Below, piece by piece: positions 19,417 through 28,352 of a stretch of 64,000 nucleotides of DNA. Source of the stretch: Arthrobacter sp. Hiyo4 (GTDB lineage Bacteria > Actinomycetota > Actinomycetes > Actinomycetales > Micrococcaceae). The position numbers and the translations under genes were made by a program. The notes under the pieces were generated by a model that saw only the letters and a list, made by a program, of their open reading frames with translations, was not told the origin of the DNA and made no database searches. The stretch covers positions 3,162,001 through 3,226,000 of the forward strand of contig AP014718.1 of assembly GCA_002370555.1 (NCBI GenBank). Reading direction: 5' to 3'. How positions within the stretch are numbered: position 1 is the stretch's first letter; the number at the start of each line of letters is the position of its first letter.

Positions 19417-19793
19417 TCATTGTGAGCCGAACAGAAATTCCTTGGCGTGGGCAACAGCCTTCCGGTAGGCATCGTTGCGGAGCGTGACGAGTTGCTCCGT
19501 GTCGCCTTCGGCAGGCTCCAGGTAGCCGGTGTATCCGGGCCGGAGCACCCAGATATCGCCGGCGGGCGGAAGGTAGAACACTCCGAAGGATCGCTGCTGT
19601 TCGTCATCTGCGGTCCACACGGGCACAACGGCCAGAGCCGCGCCGGTGACGGGGTTGATCCATTGGGCCCGGGCAAAGGCTCTTCGTGGGCTTCAGGGTT
19701 CAGGAACGGCGCGGTGCCCTTGCCCCAGCGTTGCTCGAAGCGTTCGTGGAACGCGGGTATCAGGTGGGAATCGTAGCGGCGCCACTCGGTCAT
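19417..19793 (-). CDS. Hypothetical protein (heat-shock cluster)
   Basis: About 126 residues after one repair near 19690. It begins MTEWRRYDSHLIPAFHERFE and ends AVAHAKEFLFGSQ. The middle reads VPVWTADDEQQRSFGVFYLP. No signal peptide or membrane helix and no recognised family. It follows the J-domain and hsp20 genes on the same strand, so it may belong to the same stress operon. Confidence 0.6.
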
Positions 19794-19836
19794 TGTTGTC
19801 CGCCTCCTCGCGGTTGATGGCTGTCGTCTTTCGGGC

Positions 19837-20202
19837 CTACGTCCACGGACCGCTTTCCCAGCGCACCGGCGTAATCCTGATGGTGTTGCCGGCCTGCTCG
19901 TCCCGGCGCTTGATATTTCTGACGGGGATGACGACCGGACCCGCACCGTGCGCGTTGATGCCGAGGCCGCTCCGGTCATAGGCTGCGCGCCGCACCGGGT
20001 CACGCAGAACCGAGAAGGCCTGCATGATCTGCAGCAGCTCGGCGCGCGACAGGTCGCGGCCAGGTGTTGCGCCGCCTGTTGCACCGCCGTCGAGATCCGG
20101 ATGATGGGTGCGCATGAGCGCCCGATAGGCACGGGAGATCTCCTGCTGGCTGGCGGAGGGCCTCACCCGCAGCACGTCATAGTAGTCCGGCTGGGTGGTC
20201 AT
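19837..20202 (-). CDS. J-domain protein
   Basis: A 121-residue protein with an N-terminal J-domain: YYDVLRVRPSASQQEISRAY, the HPD tripeptide in MRTHHPDLDG that stimulates the Hsp70 ATPase, and FSVLRDPVRRAAYD. It has no zinc-finger or DnaJ C-terminal domain, so it is a short co-chaperone partner for DnaK. It follows hsp20 on the same strand, separated by a hairpin. Confidence 0.88.
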   Translation of the reverse strand: MTTQPDYYDVLRVRPSASQQEISRAYRALMRTHHPDLDGGATGGATPGRDLSRAELLQIMQAFSVLRDPVRRAAYDRSGLGINAHGAGPVVIPVRNIKRRDEQAGNTIRITPVRWESGPWT

Positions 20203-20237
20203 GGCGGCTTCTCGGAATAATTCTCGTCGGCACGGTG

Positions 20238-20272
20238 CCTGGGCGCGGGCAACAAGGCTGCCCGCGCCCAGG
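20238..20272 (-). terminator. Hairpin between hsp20 and the J-domain gene
   Basis: A perfect 13-bp GC-rich stem (20238-20250 with 20260-20272) and a nine-base loop, seven bases after the hsp20 stop. There is no T-run, so it may only lower read-through or protect the hsp20 mRNA end. Confidence 0.65.
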
Positions 20273-20278
20273 GAACGG

Positions 20279-20704
20279 CTAGCCTCCGATCTCGTGCATT
20301 TGGCTCTTTGTTTCGATCTCGATCTTGCGCGGCTTGGCCTGCTCCGACACCGGGATCCGTAGTGTCAGGACGCCCTGGTCGTAGCTGGCCTTGATGTGGT
20401 CCGTGTCCAGGGTGTCGCCGAGGATCAGTTGGCGGCTGAACACACCGCGTGGGCGTTCGGAGGCCACCAGCTCAACGTTGGGCTGGGTCGGATCAAGGCG
20501 CTCCGCCCGGACCGTCAGGACATTGCGCTCGACGTTCAGGTCCACGGAGTCCACCTTGACGCCCGGGAGGTCGAACGCGACCACGAATTCGCCGTCTTCC
20601 TGCCAGGCATCCATGGGCATCGCCGCCGGCCGGGCCGCGGTTCCAAAGACCTGCTGGGTGAGCCTGTCCAGCTCACGGAACGGGTCCGTACGCATTAACA
20701 TCAT
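20279..20704 (-). CDS. Hsp20 family small heat-shock protein
   Basis: 141 residues. The alpha-crystallin domain runs from about residue 33: [20 protein letters not shown], then the conserved [14 protein letters not shown] and the closing [15 protein letters not shown]. The short C-terminal tail carries KPRKIEIE with an I-x-I motif for oligomer contacts. It acts as an ATP-independent holdase. It is divergent from a MerR/HspR-like gene and has its own promoter-operator. Confidence 0.93.
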   Translation of the reverse strand: MMLMRTDPFRELDRLTQQVFGTAARPAAMPMDAWQEDGEFVVAFDLPGVKVDSVDLNVERNVLTVRAERLDPTQPNVELVASERPRGVFSRQLILGDTLDTDHIKASYDQGVLTLRIPVSEQAKPRKIEIETKSQMHEIGG

Positions 20705-20760
20705 TTCCCACTCCTTCAGCTTGAAGTTGTTGATTTTGATCGCATACCCACCACCCGCAT

Positions 20761-20782
20761 ATCTATGGTGATGGATATAGAT
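20761..20782. promoter_or_regulatory. Inverted repeat downstream of the hsp20 promoter (operator candidate)
   Basis: ATCTAT-N10-ATAGAT lies just downstream of the -10 box of hsp20 in the interval shared with the MerR-type gene. It is a plausible binding site for the regulator encoded next door. It does not match the HAIR consensus known for Streptomyces HspR. Confidence 0.5.
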
Positions 20783-20784
20783 TT

Positions 20785-20813
20785 TTTATAGCACTCGTGG
20801 GAAACTGAAGCAA
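20785..20813 (-). promoter_or_regulatory. Promoter of hsp20
   Basis: On the minus strand, TTGCTT (20813-20808), a 17-base spacer, then TATAAA (20790-20785). It points to hsp20 about 80 bases downstream. Confidence 0.6.
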
Positions 20814-20841
20814 GGCACATTGGAGGAAATTTGGAGCTGAC

Positions 20842-21161
20842 ATGACAGGGTCCACGTCAGGGCGTGAACAGCTGCCCACGGCAGGACGGGCACTGTATGC
20901 CATCTCCGTGGCGGCCCAGCTAACAGGCACAGGCCAGCAGAACATCCGGCTCTACGAGACACGGGGCCTGCTCACACCCGCCCGAACCTCAGGTGGTACC
21001 CGCCAGTACAGTGATGCCGATATCGCCTTACTCCTGCACATCGGGGAACTGCTGGAGCAGGGACTCAACCTGGCCGGCATCGCAAAAGTCCTGGAACTTG
21101 AGGCCGCCAACGCCAGGCTGCACCGTGCCCTCAAGCGTGCGCGGTCACTCCCGGGCTCTAG
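20842..21161 (+). CDS. MerR-family regulator, HspR-like
   Basis: The N-terminal winged HTH reads LYAISVAAQLTGTGQQNIRLYETRGLLTPARTSGGTRQYSDAD when joined, a MerR domain closest to HspR. A short helical part follows (LLEQGLNLAGIAKVLELE). The natural stop is not in frame: the open frame runs on across the convergent gene to 21435, while a TAG at 21159-21161 lies one frame away right where HspR-type proteins end. A single-base error near 21140 is likely. It is divergent from hsp20 and probably represses it. Confidence 0.78.
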
Positions 21162-21484
21162 TGTCCTGCGGCTGGTCCGGACCCCAGACCGCCCGCCAGC
21201 CGGTAGGAATCCGCCAGCAGTTCTTCGAGTTCGTCGGTGCCGATGCGGGCCAGCCGGACCAGCACCAGCTGCGGCGATCGCTCATGGTGCGGAGTCCAGA
21301 AATACGTCTCGGGTTCCGTGCCAGCCAGGGCTTCCCGCTCGGTGGTCTTCACCGTCAGCACACCGTCCTCCCACATGCGTGCCACCAGGGCCTTCGCGAA
21401 CCACGCGGGCTGGTCCCAGCTGCTGCGTTCGGTGACACCGGGCAGAGCCAGGCACATCCGCCGCACATCGTCCTCGGTTGCCAT
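21158..21484 (-). CDS. MmcQ/YjbR family protein
   Basis: 108 residues, intact. The start ATEDDVRRMCLALPGVTERSSW and the middle MWEDGVLTVKTTERE have the YjbR-like fold, a CyaY-related alpha/beta structure often seen in DNA-binding or metal-linked proteins. The cellular role is unknown. It sits five bases downstream of the PAP2 gene on the same strand and converges on the MerR gene. Confidence 0.75.
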   Translation of the reverse strand: MATEDDVRRMCLALPGVTERSSWDQPAWFAKALVARMWEDGVLTVKTTEREALAGTEPETYFWTPHHERSPQLVLVRLARIGTDELEELLADSYRLAGGLGSGPAAGH

Positions 21485-21489
21485 CGCGG

Positions 21490-22268
21490 CTAATCCCCCG
21501 GCACGTCCGCTCTGGAGAGCTCGCCGGTGATCCGTTCGCCGGGGATCCGGGCGGTCCGCCACGTATCCAGGGCGATGACGGCACCGAGGATCAGCAGCGA
21601 GAGGGAGACCGAGGCCATGGCGTCGCTGAGCCAGTGGTAGCCGAGGTACAGGCGGCTCAGGGCAGCCAGGACAATGCCGATGCCCGCGCCAACGAAGCCG
21701 GTGACGGCAGTCCTCCGGTTTTTCCGCCGCGAGAACACCAGGAACGTGGTCACCAGCAGGAAGTCGCACGCACCCAGGACATGGCCGGACGGAAACGAGA
21801 ACGTGTGGTCGGCGCCGAACAGCATCAGGTCTACCGGGGGCCGCGAGCGCTGGATGATCGCCAGGATGATCTGGGATATCACGACGCCGGTGAGCATCGC
21901 GGCAGCGAGCACGATCGGCCGCCACGCGTGCCTGGCCGCGAACCCCAGGCCACGGTCACCACCAGCACGATGATTGGCAGGGCAACAGGGCCAAAGACCA
22001 CCGCGAGGAAGATCATCACGGCCGTGAGGGTCTCTGACCGGATCGAGAGCAGCCAGTTGCGGATGGGTTCGTCGGCACCCCACGGGCCGGTGTTGCTCTG
22101 CAGAACGCCCACCAGGGTGGCGATGAACAGCAGGGCTCCCACGCCAATGAGCACCACAGCCGTCCGGTACAGAGCCTTCCGCGCGGCCGGCTCCATAAAG
22201 CGCTCCTCCACCACGAACTTGTCATGGAAGGTCCGCCAAAGACTGGTCTTGCCTGCCTGTTCTGCCAC
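21490..22268 (-). CDS. PAP2-family membrane phosphatase
   Basis: About 260 residues after repair near 21935. Six hydrophobic helices are visible. The three PAP2 active-site motifs are IQRSRPP, FPSGHVLG and SRLYLGYHWLSD, so a lipid-type phosphatase with the active site at the outer face is likely. The GTG start at 22268 gives VAEQAGKTSLWRTF. The substrate may be undecaprenyl diphosphate or phosphatidate. Confidence 0.85.
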
Positions 22269-22397
22269 TGTGGTTCCGTCCGTGTGCCGTTGAGGAGTGC
22301 CTAAGGTGAAGATTATCCCTTCTGCCCGTGGTTGGCCCGTTCCTGCAGGGTTGGCCCTGCCGCCGGGCATGTCAGCCTGCCGGGGTAGCCTGACTGA

Positions 22398-23506
22398 ATG
22401 GGCGTGATGAATGAGCTGATCAACCGGCAGGGCGTGGAAACCCTGGCCCGGATCCTGGCTGAGGCCGCTCCCGGACCGGACTGGCCGCACGTCACCGCAG
22501 CCGCCGCACAGTTGGACCAGTTGAGCCTGCGCGGCCGGACGGATGCCGTGAGCAGCGCACTGCTGGCAGACGTGCGGCAGCTTCCGGAACCGGGATATCC
22601 GACGGCGGCGCGCATCTTCCGGAGCGCACTTACCGGCGTAGGTTTCACGGGTTGGATCCTCTGGCCGGTATCCGAAACGGCCGTCACGCTGGCCCTCGAA
22701 TCTGGCGCCGCACCTGACTTTGACGACTGTCTGGCCCTCCTGGCCGAACTGACGCCGAGGCTGACCGGCGAGTTCGCCATCCGCCGGCTGCTGGCCGCGG
22801 ACCTGGAGCATTCCCTCGAGATCATCCAAGGCTGGACCGCGCATCCGGACGAGCATGTCCGGCGGCTAGCCAGCGAGGGGACGCGGCCGTACCTCCCTTG
22901 GGCGGTGCGGGTACCCGCCGTTGTGCTTTATTCAGAGGCGTCCCTCCCGATTCTGGACGCCCTGTACCGGGACCCTTCGGAGTACGTGCGGCGCTCGGTG
23001 GCGAACCACCTCAACGATGTGGCCGGCACGCGCCCGCCCTGGTGGTGGAAACGGCGGCTCGCTGGCTGGCCGCCCCGGACGCCAACACCTCATGGGTGGT
23101 CAGGCATGGCCTGCGGACCCTGATCAAGAAGGCGCACCCCGGTGCGCTCGCATTGCAGGGGTTCACACCGGCGTCGGTGGCTGTCACGGGGCCCACGCTG
23201 GACCGGAACTCGGTGGCCATACCGGGTGAACTGGCTTTCGACTTCGCGATCGCCAACACCGGGAACTACGATGCGCGGATCGCCGTGGACTATGTGGTTC
23301 ATAACGTCAAAGCCAACGGCACGCAATCGGCCAAGGTCTTCAAGATCGCGGCGCTCACCCTCGCCGCCGGTGAGACCCGCACAATGTCGAAACGTCATGC
23401 CTTCCGGCAGATGACCACCCGGGTGCACCACCCCGGGGTCCACGCCCTGGAGCTCCAAATCAACGGTATCCGGCACGGACACACGGAGTTTGAGCTGCAC
23501 GTCTGA
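22398..23506 (+). CDS. DNA alkylation repair protein (AlkC/AlkD HEAT-like)
   Basis: About 370 residues after repair near 23030. The first 240 residues form HEAT-like helices, with PDEHVRRLASEGTRPYLPW and PSEYVRRSVANHLNDVA, followed by DANTSWVVRHGLRTLIKK. A C-terminal beta-sandwich (about 110 residues, from FTPASVAVTG to HTEFELHV) matches the extra Ig-like domain of AlkC-type 3-methyladenine glycosylases. It should excise small alkyl adducts without base flipping. Confidence 0.83.
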
Positions 23507-23624
23507 GCTGGGAGGCACTGCGGGTACCTGTATCAACAGCCACTCCCACACATCCGGAATGTGCGGTTGGCTATTAAAGGAACACCCGGGCTCCGGCCCC
23601 TGACGAAGTGATGAGGAAACGAAA

Positions 23625-24659
23625 ATGCGAGCAACCATGATGTATGGCGCCGGCGACGTGCGCGTGGAGAACGTGCCCGATCCCGTCATCCAGAATCCGA
23701 CCGACGCCATCGTGCGGATCGTCAATTCCTGTATTTGCGGCTCCGACCTGCACCCCTACCACGGCATGCCCTCGTCGAGGCAGGGCAGCCCCATGGGCCA
23801 CGAGTTCATCGGCGTCGTCGAGGAAACGGGCAAGGACGTGTCCACCCTGAAGAAGGGGACTTCGTCATCGCCCCGTTCGCCTGGTCCGACGGTACCTGCG
23901 TCTTCTGCCGCGAAGGCCTGCAGACCTCCTGCCGCCACGGCGGGTTCTGGGCCTCGAACGGAATCGGCGGCGCCCAGGCCGAGGCCGTCCGCGTCCCGTT
24001 CGCCGACGGCACCCTGGTCAAGGTCCCGGTGGGTGGGGACAGCGAGCTGCTGCCGTCGCTGCTGACCCTCTCCGACGTCTACGGCACCGGCTACCACGCC
24101 GCCCTCAAGGCAGGCGTCAACGCCCGGACCACTGTCACGGTCATCGGTGACGGCGCCGTCGGGTTGATGGCGGTGCTGTCCGCCAGGCAGCTCGGTGCCG
24201 AGCAGATCATCCTGATGGGCCGGCACAAGGCCCGCACCGATCTGGGCCTCGAATACGGTGCCACCGACATCGTCGCCGAGCGCGGCGAGGCCGGCATCGA
24301 GAAGGTGCGCGAGCTCAGCGGCGGCGACGGAACGCACACCGTCCTTGAGTGCGTGGGGCACCGGCCGGCGTACGATCAGGCCCTCGGCGTGATCCGCCCG
24401 GCGGCGTCATCAGCCGGGTGGGGGTGCCCCAGTACGAGGACGCTCCGATCGGCTTCGGCTCCATGTTCGGCCCGAACATCACACTCACCGGCGGCCCGGC
24501 CCTGTGCGCGCCTACATCGAGACGCTGCTGCCCGGCGTCCTGGACGGCACCGTAAACCCCGGCAAGGTCTTCGACCGCACCATCAGCCTGAACGACGTGC
24601 CCGACGGCTACCGCGCCATGGATTCCCGCGAAGCCCTGAAAGTCCTCGTCCGCCCGTAA
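23625..24659 (+). CDS. Zinc-dependent alcohol dehydrogenase
   Basis: MDR-type dehydrogenase, about 345 residues after repair. It begins MRATMMYGAGDVRVENVPDP. The catalytic zinc site is in ICGSDLHPYHG and GHEFIGVVEETG. The structural site FCREGLQTSC is shortened. The NAD(P)-binding part reads VTVIGDGAVGLMAVLSARQLGA. Breaks occur near 23862, 24400 and 24505. It resembles the IMP/threonine-type oxidoreductases found beside SDR and cupin genes. It starts 24 bases before the SDR gene's own ribosome site, probably one operon. Confidence 0.88.
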
Positions 24660-24683
24660 CGTCACCCTCGAAAGGAAACAACG

Positions 24684-25522
24684 ATGGCTACCTGGCTCAT
24701 CACAGGGTGCTCCACCGGGCTCGGCCGCGCACTCGCCCAAACCGTGCTCGCCAACGGCCACAACGCCGTCGTCACCGCCCGCAACGTCACCGCGGTGGAA
24801 GGCATCGCGGCCGCCTACCCGGACACGGCCCTAGCCCTTCCGCTCGACGTCACCAACACCGCCGAAATCGGCCCGGTTGTCGAGCACGGCAGGGCGCGCT
24901 TCGGCGGCATCGACGTGCTGGTCAACAACGCCGGCTACGGCTACCGCGCCGCGGTTGAAGAAGCGGACGACGCCGACATCCGGCAATTGTTCGACACCAA
25001 CTTTTTCGGGGTCGTCAGCATGATCAAAGCGGTCCTCCCCGGAATGCGAGCCAGCAGGGCCGGGTTCATCCTGAACATCTCCTCCATCGGGGCGCGCATC
25101 TCACCGGCCGGATCCGGATACTACTCCGCGAGCAAGGCAGCCCTGGAGAGCCTGTCCGGCTCCCTCCACAAGGAACTGAAACCACTCGGGATCAACGTCA
25201 CCGTCATCGAGCCCGGCGCGTTCCGCACCGACTTTGCCGGTCGCTCGCTGACCCAGTCGGCGACGCCGATCAAGGACTACGCGGAGACAGCCGGAAGCGC
25301 CGCAAGGAGAACGACACGGTCCACGGCACCCAGCCGGGCGACCCTGCCAAGGCGGCGGAAGCCATCGTGTCGGTCGCCGAAAGCCCGAACCCGCCCGCCC
25401 TGATGGTCCTTGGCAACGACGCGTTTGATCTGTTCGCCGCCGTCGCGCAGGCCGAGCGCACCGAACTGGACCAATGGCAGGACCTCAGCCGCAGCACGGA
25501 CAACAGCGGAGAACAACCATAA
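24684..25522 (+). CDS. Short-chain dehydrogenase/reductase
   Basis: About 280 residues. Rossmann motif TGCSTGLGRALA, NNAGYGYR, catalytic Ser in ISSIGARIS and the YSASK pair (Tyr, Lys), then INVTVIEPGAFRTDF. One break near 25300 is followed by the closing segment DPAKAAEAIVSVAESPNPP and LVLGNDAFDLF. It is NAD(P)-dependent with an unknown substrate. It lies between the Zn-ADH and the cupin gene. Confidence 0.9.
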
Positions 25523-25960
25523 GCACGCAGAAGCAACCGAAAACCCCACCGTCAAGGGACCCGAGGACTGGTTTACCGGCGACGTTTACTTCAACGCGTA
25601 CTACTCCGGCCGGCAACCCTCCCGCGCCCGGCTGAATCTGGTGCGCTTCACCCCGGGCGCGCACACCGCCTGGCACAAGCACGCCGTCGGGCAGACCCTG
25701 CATGTCACGGAAAGCATGGGGTACGTGCAGTCGCGGGGGGAAGATCTGATCGAGCTGCAGCCCGGCGATACCGTCTACACGCCCGCGGGTGAGTGGCACT
25801 GGCACGGTGCGACGGATGAGAATTTCATGTGCCACCTGGCCCTGTGGGAAGCGCCGCTGGACAGCGACGAGCCCGAAACAGTCTGGGGTGCCAAACTCAC
25901 GTCCGACGAATACCCCTCGCCGAATTACGAAACGACAGGCCCCCGCAGTATGCCCGCAGC
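25523..25960 (+). CDS. Cupin-domain protein
   Basis: A single cupin barrel of about 140 residues. Metal ligands are in AHTAWHKHAVGQTLHV (two His) and in YTPAGEWHWHGA. It begins directly after the SDR stop; no normal start codon is in frame (ATA replaces a likely ATG at 25519 or one base is missing). The end is also unclear, since the frame runs on into the convergent regulator; the natural end should lie before the hairpin at 25942. Relatives include mandelonitrile-lyase-like and quercetinase-like cupins. Confidence 0.72.
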
Positions 25961-25976
25961 CCGGCGTTACTGCGGG
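25942..25976. terminator. Bidirectional hairpin between cupin and MmyB-type genes
   Basis: Nine-bp arms CCCGCAGTA (25942-25950) and TACTGCGGG (25968-25976). The right arm contains the stop codon of the minus-strand regulator. Confidence 0.6.
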
Positions 25977-26855
25977 TGCTTGGCAGTTGGTGCTGGTTCG
26001 GCGAACTCGTCATCGTGCGTGGCAGCCCAGGAAGCCAAAAGCTGCAAGGCGTCAGCCGTCGGGGAGCCCGCAGGCGCGGTGTATACGTTCAGCACCAGGC
26101 CCGGCTCACTCGGCAGATCCATGGACTGGTAGTTCAAGTCGAGGTCACCCACCACCGGGTGATGCAGCCGTTTGAGCCCGCTGCGGTGGAAGACAACGTC
26201 CCGGGAAGCCCACCGGTCCCTGAATAGCTCGCTCTGCGTCGACAGCTCGCCAACGAGCCGGATCAGGTCGGGGTCGTGCGGGTGGCGGCCTGCTTCAAGC
26301 CGGAGCATCGCCGCGGCATCGTTGGCGATCTGATCGTAATCGCGCCAGAACTCCCGGGCCGCCGGTCAAGGTACGTAAACCGGGTGGTGTTCACGGGCCG
26401 GTGCGGGCTTTTGAACACGGGCGCGTAAAGAGCACGCCCATCCGGTTTGCCGCCAGGATGTCATGACGGCCGTTGCGGACCCACGCAGGCGCGTCAGCCA
26501 TGGCGTCGAGCACCTGCTGAACTTCAGGTCGGACAGTACCGGACGGCTTGCTGCGGTTACTGCGAGCCGGCCCGGCGGCGCGGGCGAGGTCAAAAAGATG
26601 CTCCCGTTCGGCTTCGTCCAGCTTCAGCGTGCGTGCGAGGGCATCCAGCACGCTTTCGGACGCCCCGGCGAGGTTGCCGCGTTCCAGGCGCACGTAGTAG
26701 TCCACGGACACACCGGCCAGCATCGCCACTTCCTCACGCCGCAGGCCGGCGACCCGCCGGTTCCCGCCGTATGCAGGCAACCCGGCCTCCTCGGGCGAAA
26801 TCCGCGCCCGCCTGGAACTCAGAAACTCTCTTATGTCCGCGCGCACGTCTCCCAT
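25967..26855 (-). CDS. XRE-family regulator with MmyB-like ligand domain
   Basis: About 296 residues after repair. The HTH part reads RRVAGLRREEVAMLAGVSVDYYVRLERG when joined, the hallmark of this family. The MmyB-like sensor domain follows (VLDAMADAPAWVRNGRHDIL; later LVGELSTQSELFRDRWASRDV and FHRSGLKRLHHPVVGDLDL). Breaks lie near 26405 and 26365. Such regulators usually control a neighbouring SDR or oxidoreductase gene, here probably the convergent ADH-SDR-cupin set. Confidence 0.87.
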
Positions 26856-26925
26856 ACCGCTACGGTAAGCGCCAGCGGTCCCGGGCGGCAGGCACTGTCA
26901 GTACCTGCCTGCTCCGCGGCCGGCG

Positions 26926-27597
26926 CTACCGATGCGTGGTTCCGCTGGCGGTGGCGCCCAGCATGGCGAGCTCGGCCCGGCTGGGCAAGCCTTCCCAGTC
27001 GCCGGCGGTGCTGACGGCGAAGGCTCCCATAGCGGCGCCGCGTTGCAGGCGGCCGGCAACGTCCTCGCCGTCGAGCAGGGCAGAGATGTAGCCGGCGGTG
27101 AAGGCGTCCCCCGCGCCCACGGTATCGATGCTTGTCACTGCCACGGCGGGCGCCTCGAACCGTCCGGAGGCGGTGTGGACGCCGGCGCCGGCTGCTCCCG
27201 CTTGACCACGACTTCCCAACCCCCTGCTCCAGCAACGAGGCAGCGAGCGCGGTTTCGGCGTCGTCGTTCCCCGCGGAACCGGAACCCATGGCGGTCACGG
27301 AAACGGACGCCACGAGGTCCAGTTCGTCGTCCGATGCGATCAGGATGCTGGCGTGCCGGGCGATGGGGCGCAGCGCGGCACGGGCCTCGTCCCGGGTCCA
27401 GAGCCGCCATCACGCCCGTGCTGCGGGACGGATCCACGCGGCGCTGCGTCCCGATGCCCTCGGAGCGGAGCTGCCGCAGGATGAATTCGCCGTGCGGATC
27501 GGCGCCAACTGCACCGGCCCACGTGACTGTGTGTCCAGCCGCGCGACCCCCACGGCGACGTTCGATTCAGCACCGGCCACGTGGACACTCGCGCCGA
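26926..27597 (-). pseudogene. PfkB-family sugar kinase, 5' truncated
   Basis: The C-terminal motif DTVGAGDAFTAGYISALLDG with the catalytic Asp is clear, followed by the usual tail to GTTHR. Earlier segments in other frames are SVHVAGAESNVAVGVARL, GADPHGEFILRQLRSEGIGTQRRVDPSRS and IASDDELDL. Repairs of single bases would join these. The first 25 or so residues are absent, because the sequence switches at about 27597 into a GntR gene on the other strand. It is likely a 2-keto-3-deoxygluconate- or fructokinase-like enzyme. Confidence 0.75.
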
Positions 27598-28352
27598 ATT
27601 CCGTGGTGCGGCTGGACGAGCTGGAGACGCAGCACAAGGTATCCCGCTCAGTGGTCCGGGAAGCGGCCCGGGTTCTGTCATCCAAAGGCATGCTGGCATC
27701 CCGCAGGCGGTTCGGCACAGTGGTGCAGCCCGAAGAGGCCTGGAACCTTTACGATCCCCAGGTGATCCGCTGGCGGCTGGCCTCGTCCCGGCGGCTGGAG
27801 CAGCTGCAGGCCCTCAACGAACTCCGTGGCGCGATCGAACCACAGGCTGCCCGGCTCGCAGCCGAACGGGCCTCCTGGGATGCCGGCAGCGATCTTGTCT
27901 CACTGGCTGCGCGGCTGTGGGCCGCGGGCCAGCGTGGAGAGCCGGAGGAGTTCCTCCGGCTGGACGCGGAGTTCCATGCCGCCGTGCTCAACGCATCAGG
28001 CAACGCCATGTTTGCCCAGCTCCAGAACCTTGTGGCCGAGGTCCTCACCGGCCGGACCGAACACGGCCTGATGCCGGACCTCCCGCATCACGAAGCGCTG
28101 CAGCTGCACGTTGACGTGGCCAGCGCCATCCAGCGCGGTGAGGCCGGCGCCGCCCATGCCGCCATGAGCGGGATCGTGGAACAGTTCGCTGAGGAGGTGG
28201 GCCATATCTGGTCCAAGCACCACCAGGGCAAGTCACCGGATGCTTCTCCGCAGCACACAACCCCGCGGCACACAAAAGGGCCGACGGCGCCCCCCAATTG
28301 CCGCCGTCGACCTCCCCTTCCCTCGCGGACGGCTAGAACGAACCCGTGGTGA
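27598..28352 (+). pseudogene. GntR-family regulator (FCD type), 5' truncated
   Basis: It starts inside the HTH domain: SVVRLDELETQHKVSRSVVR and EAARVLSSKGMLASRRR, then the FCD ligand domain (LNELRGAIEPQAARLAAERA, DAEFHAAVLNASGNAMFAQL, VDVASAIQRGEAGAAHAAM). The first 30 or so residues and the start codon are missing. It abuts a 5'-truncated kinase on the other strand, so the divergent promoter region is gone. The frame runs to 28352, past a terminator-like hairpin, so the true stop is uncertain. In intact form it would regulate the sugar kinase. Confidence 0.75.
28276..28311 (-). terminator. Terminator of the subtilase gene
   Basis: On the minus strand, GGTCGACGGCG pairs with CGCCGTCGGCC (one wobble pair) and is followed by CTTTTG, starting about 22 bases after the protease stop. 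The stem core resembles the hairpin family found at several other gene ends. Confidence 0.6.
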
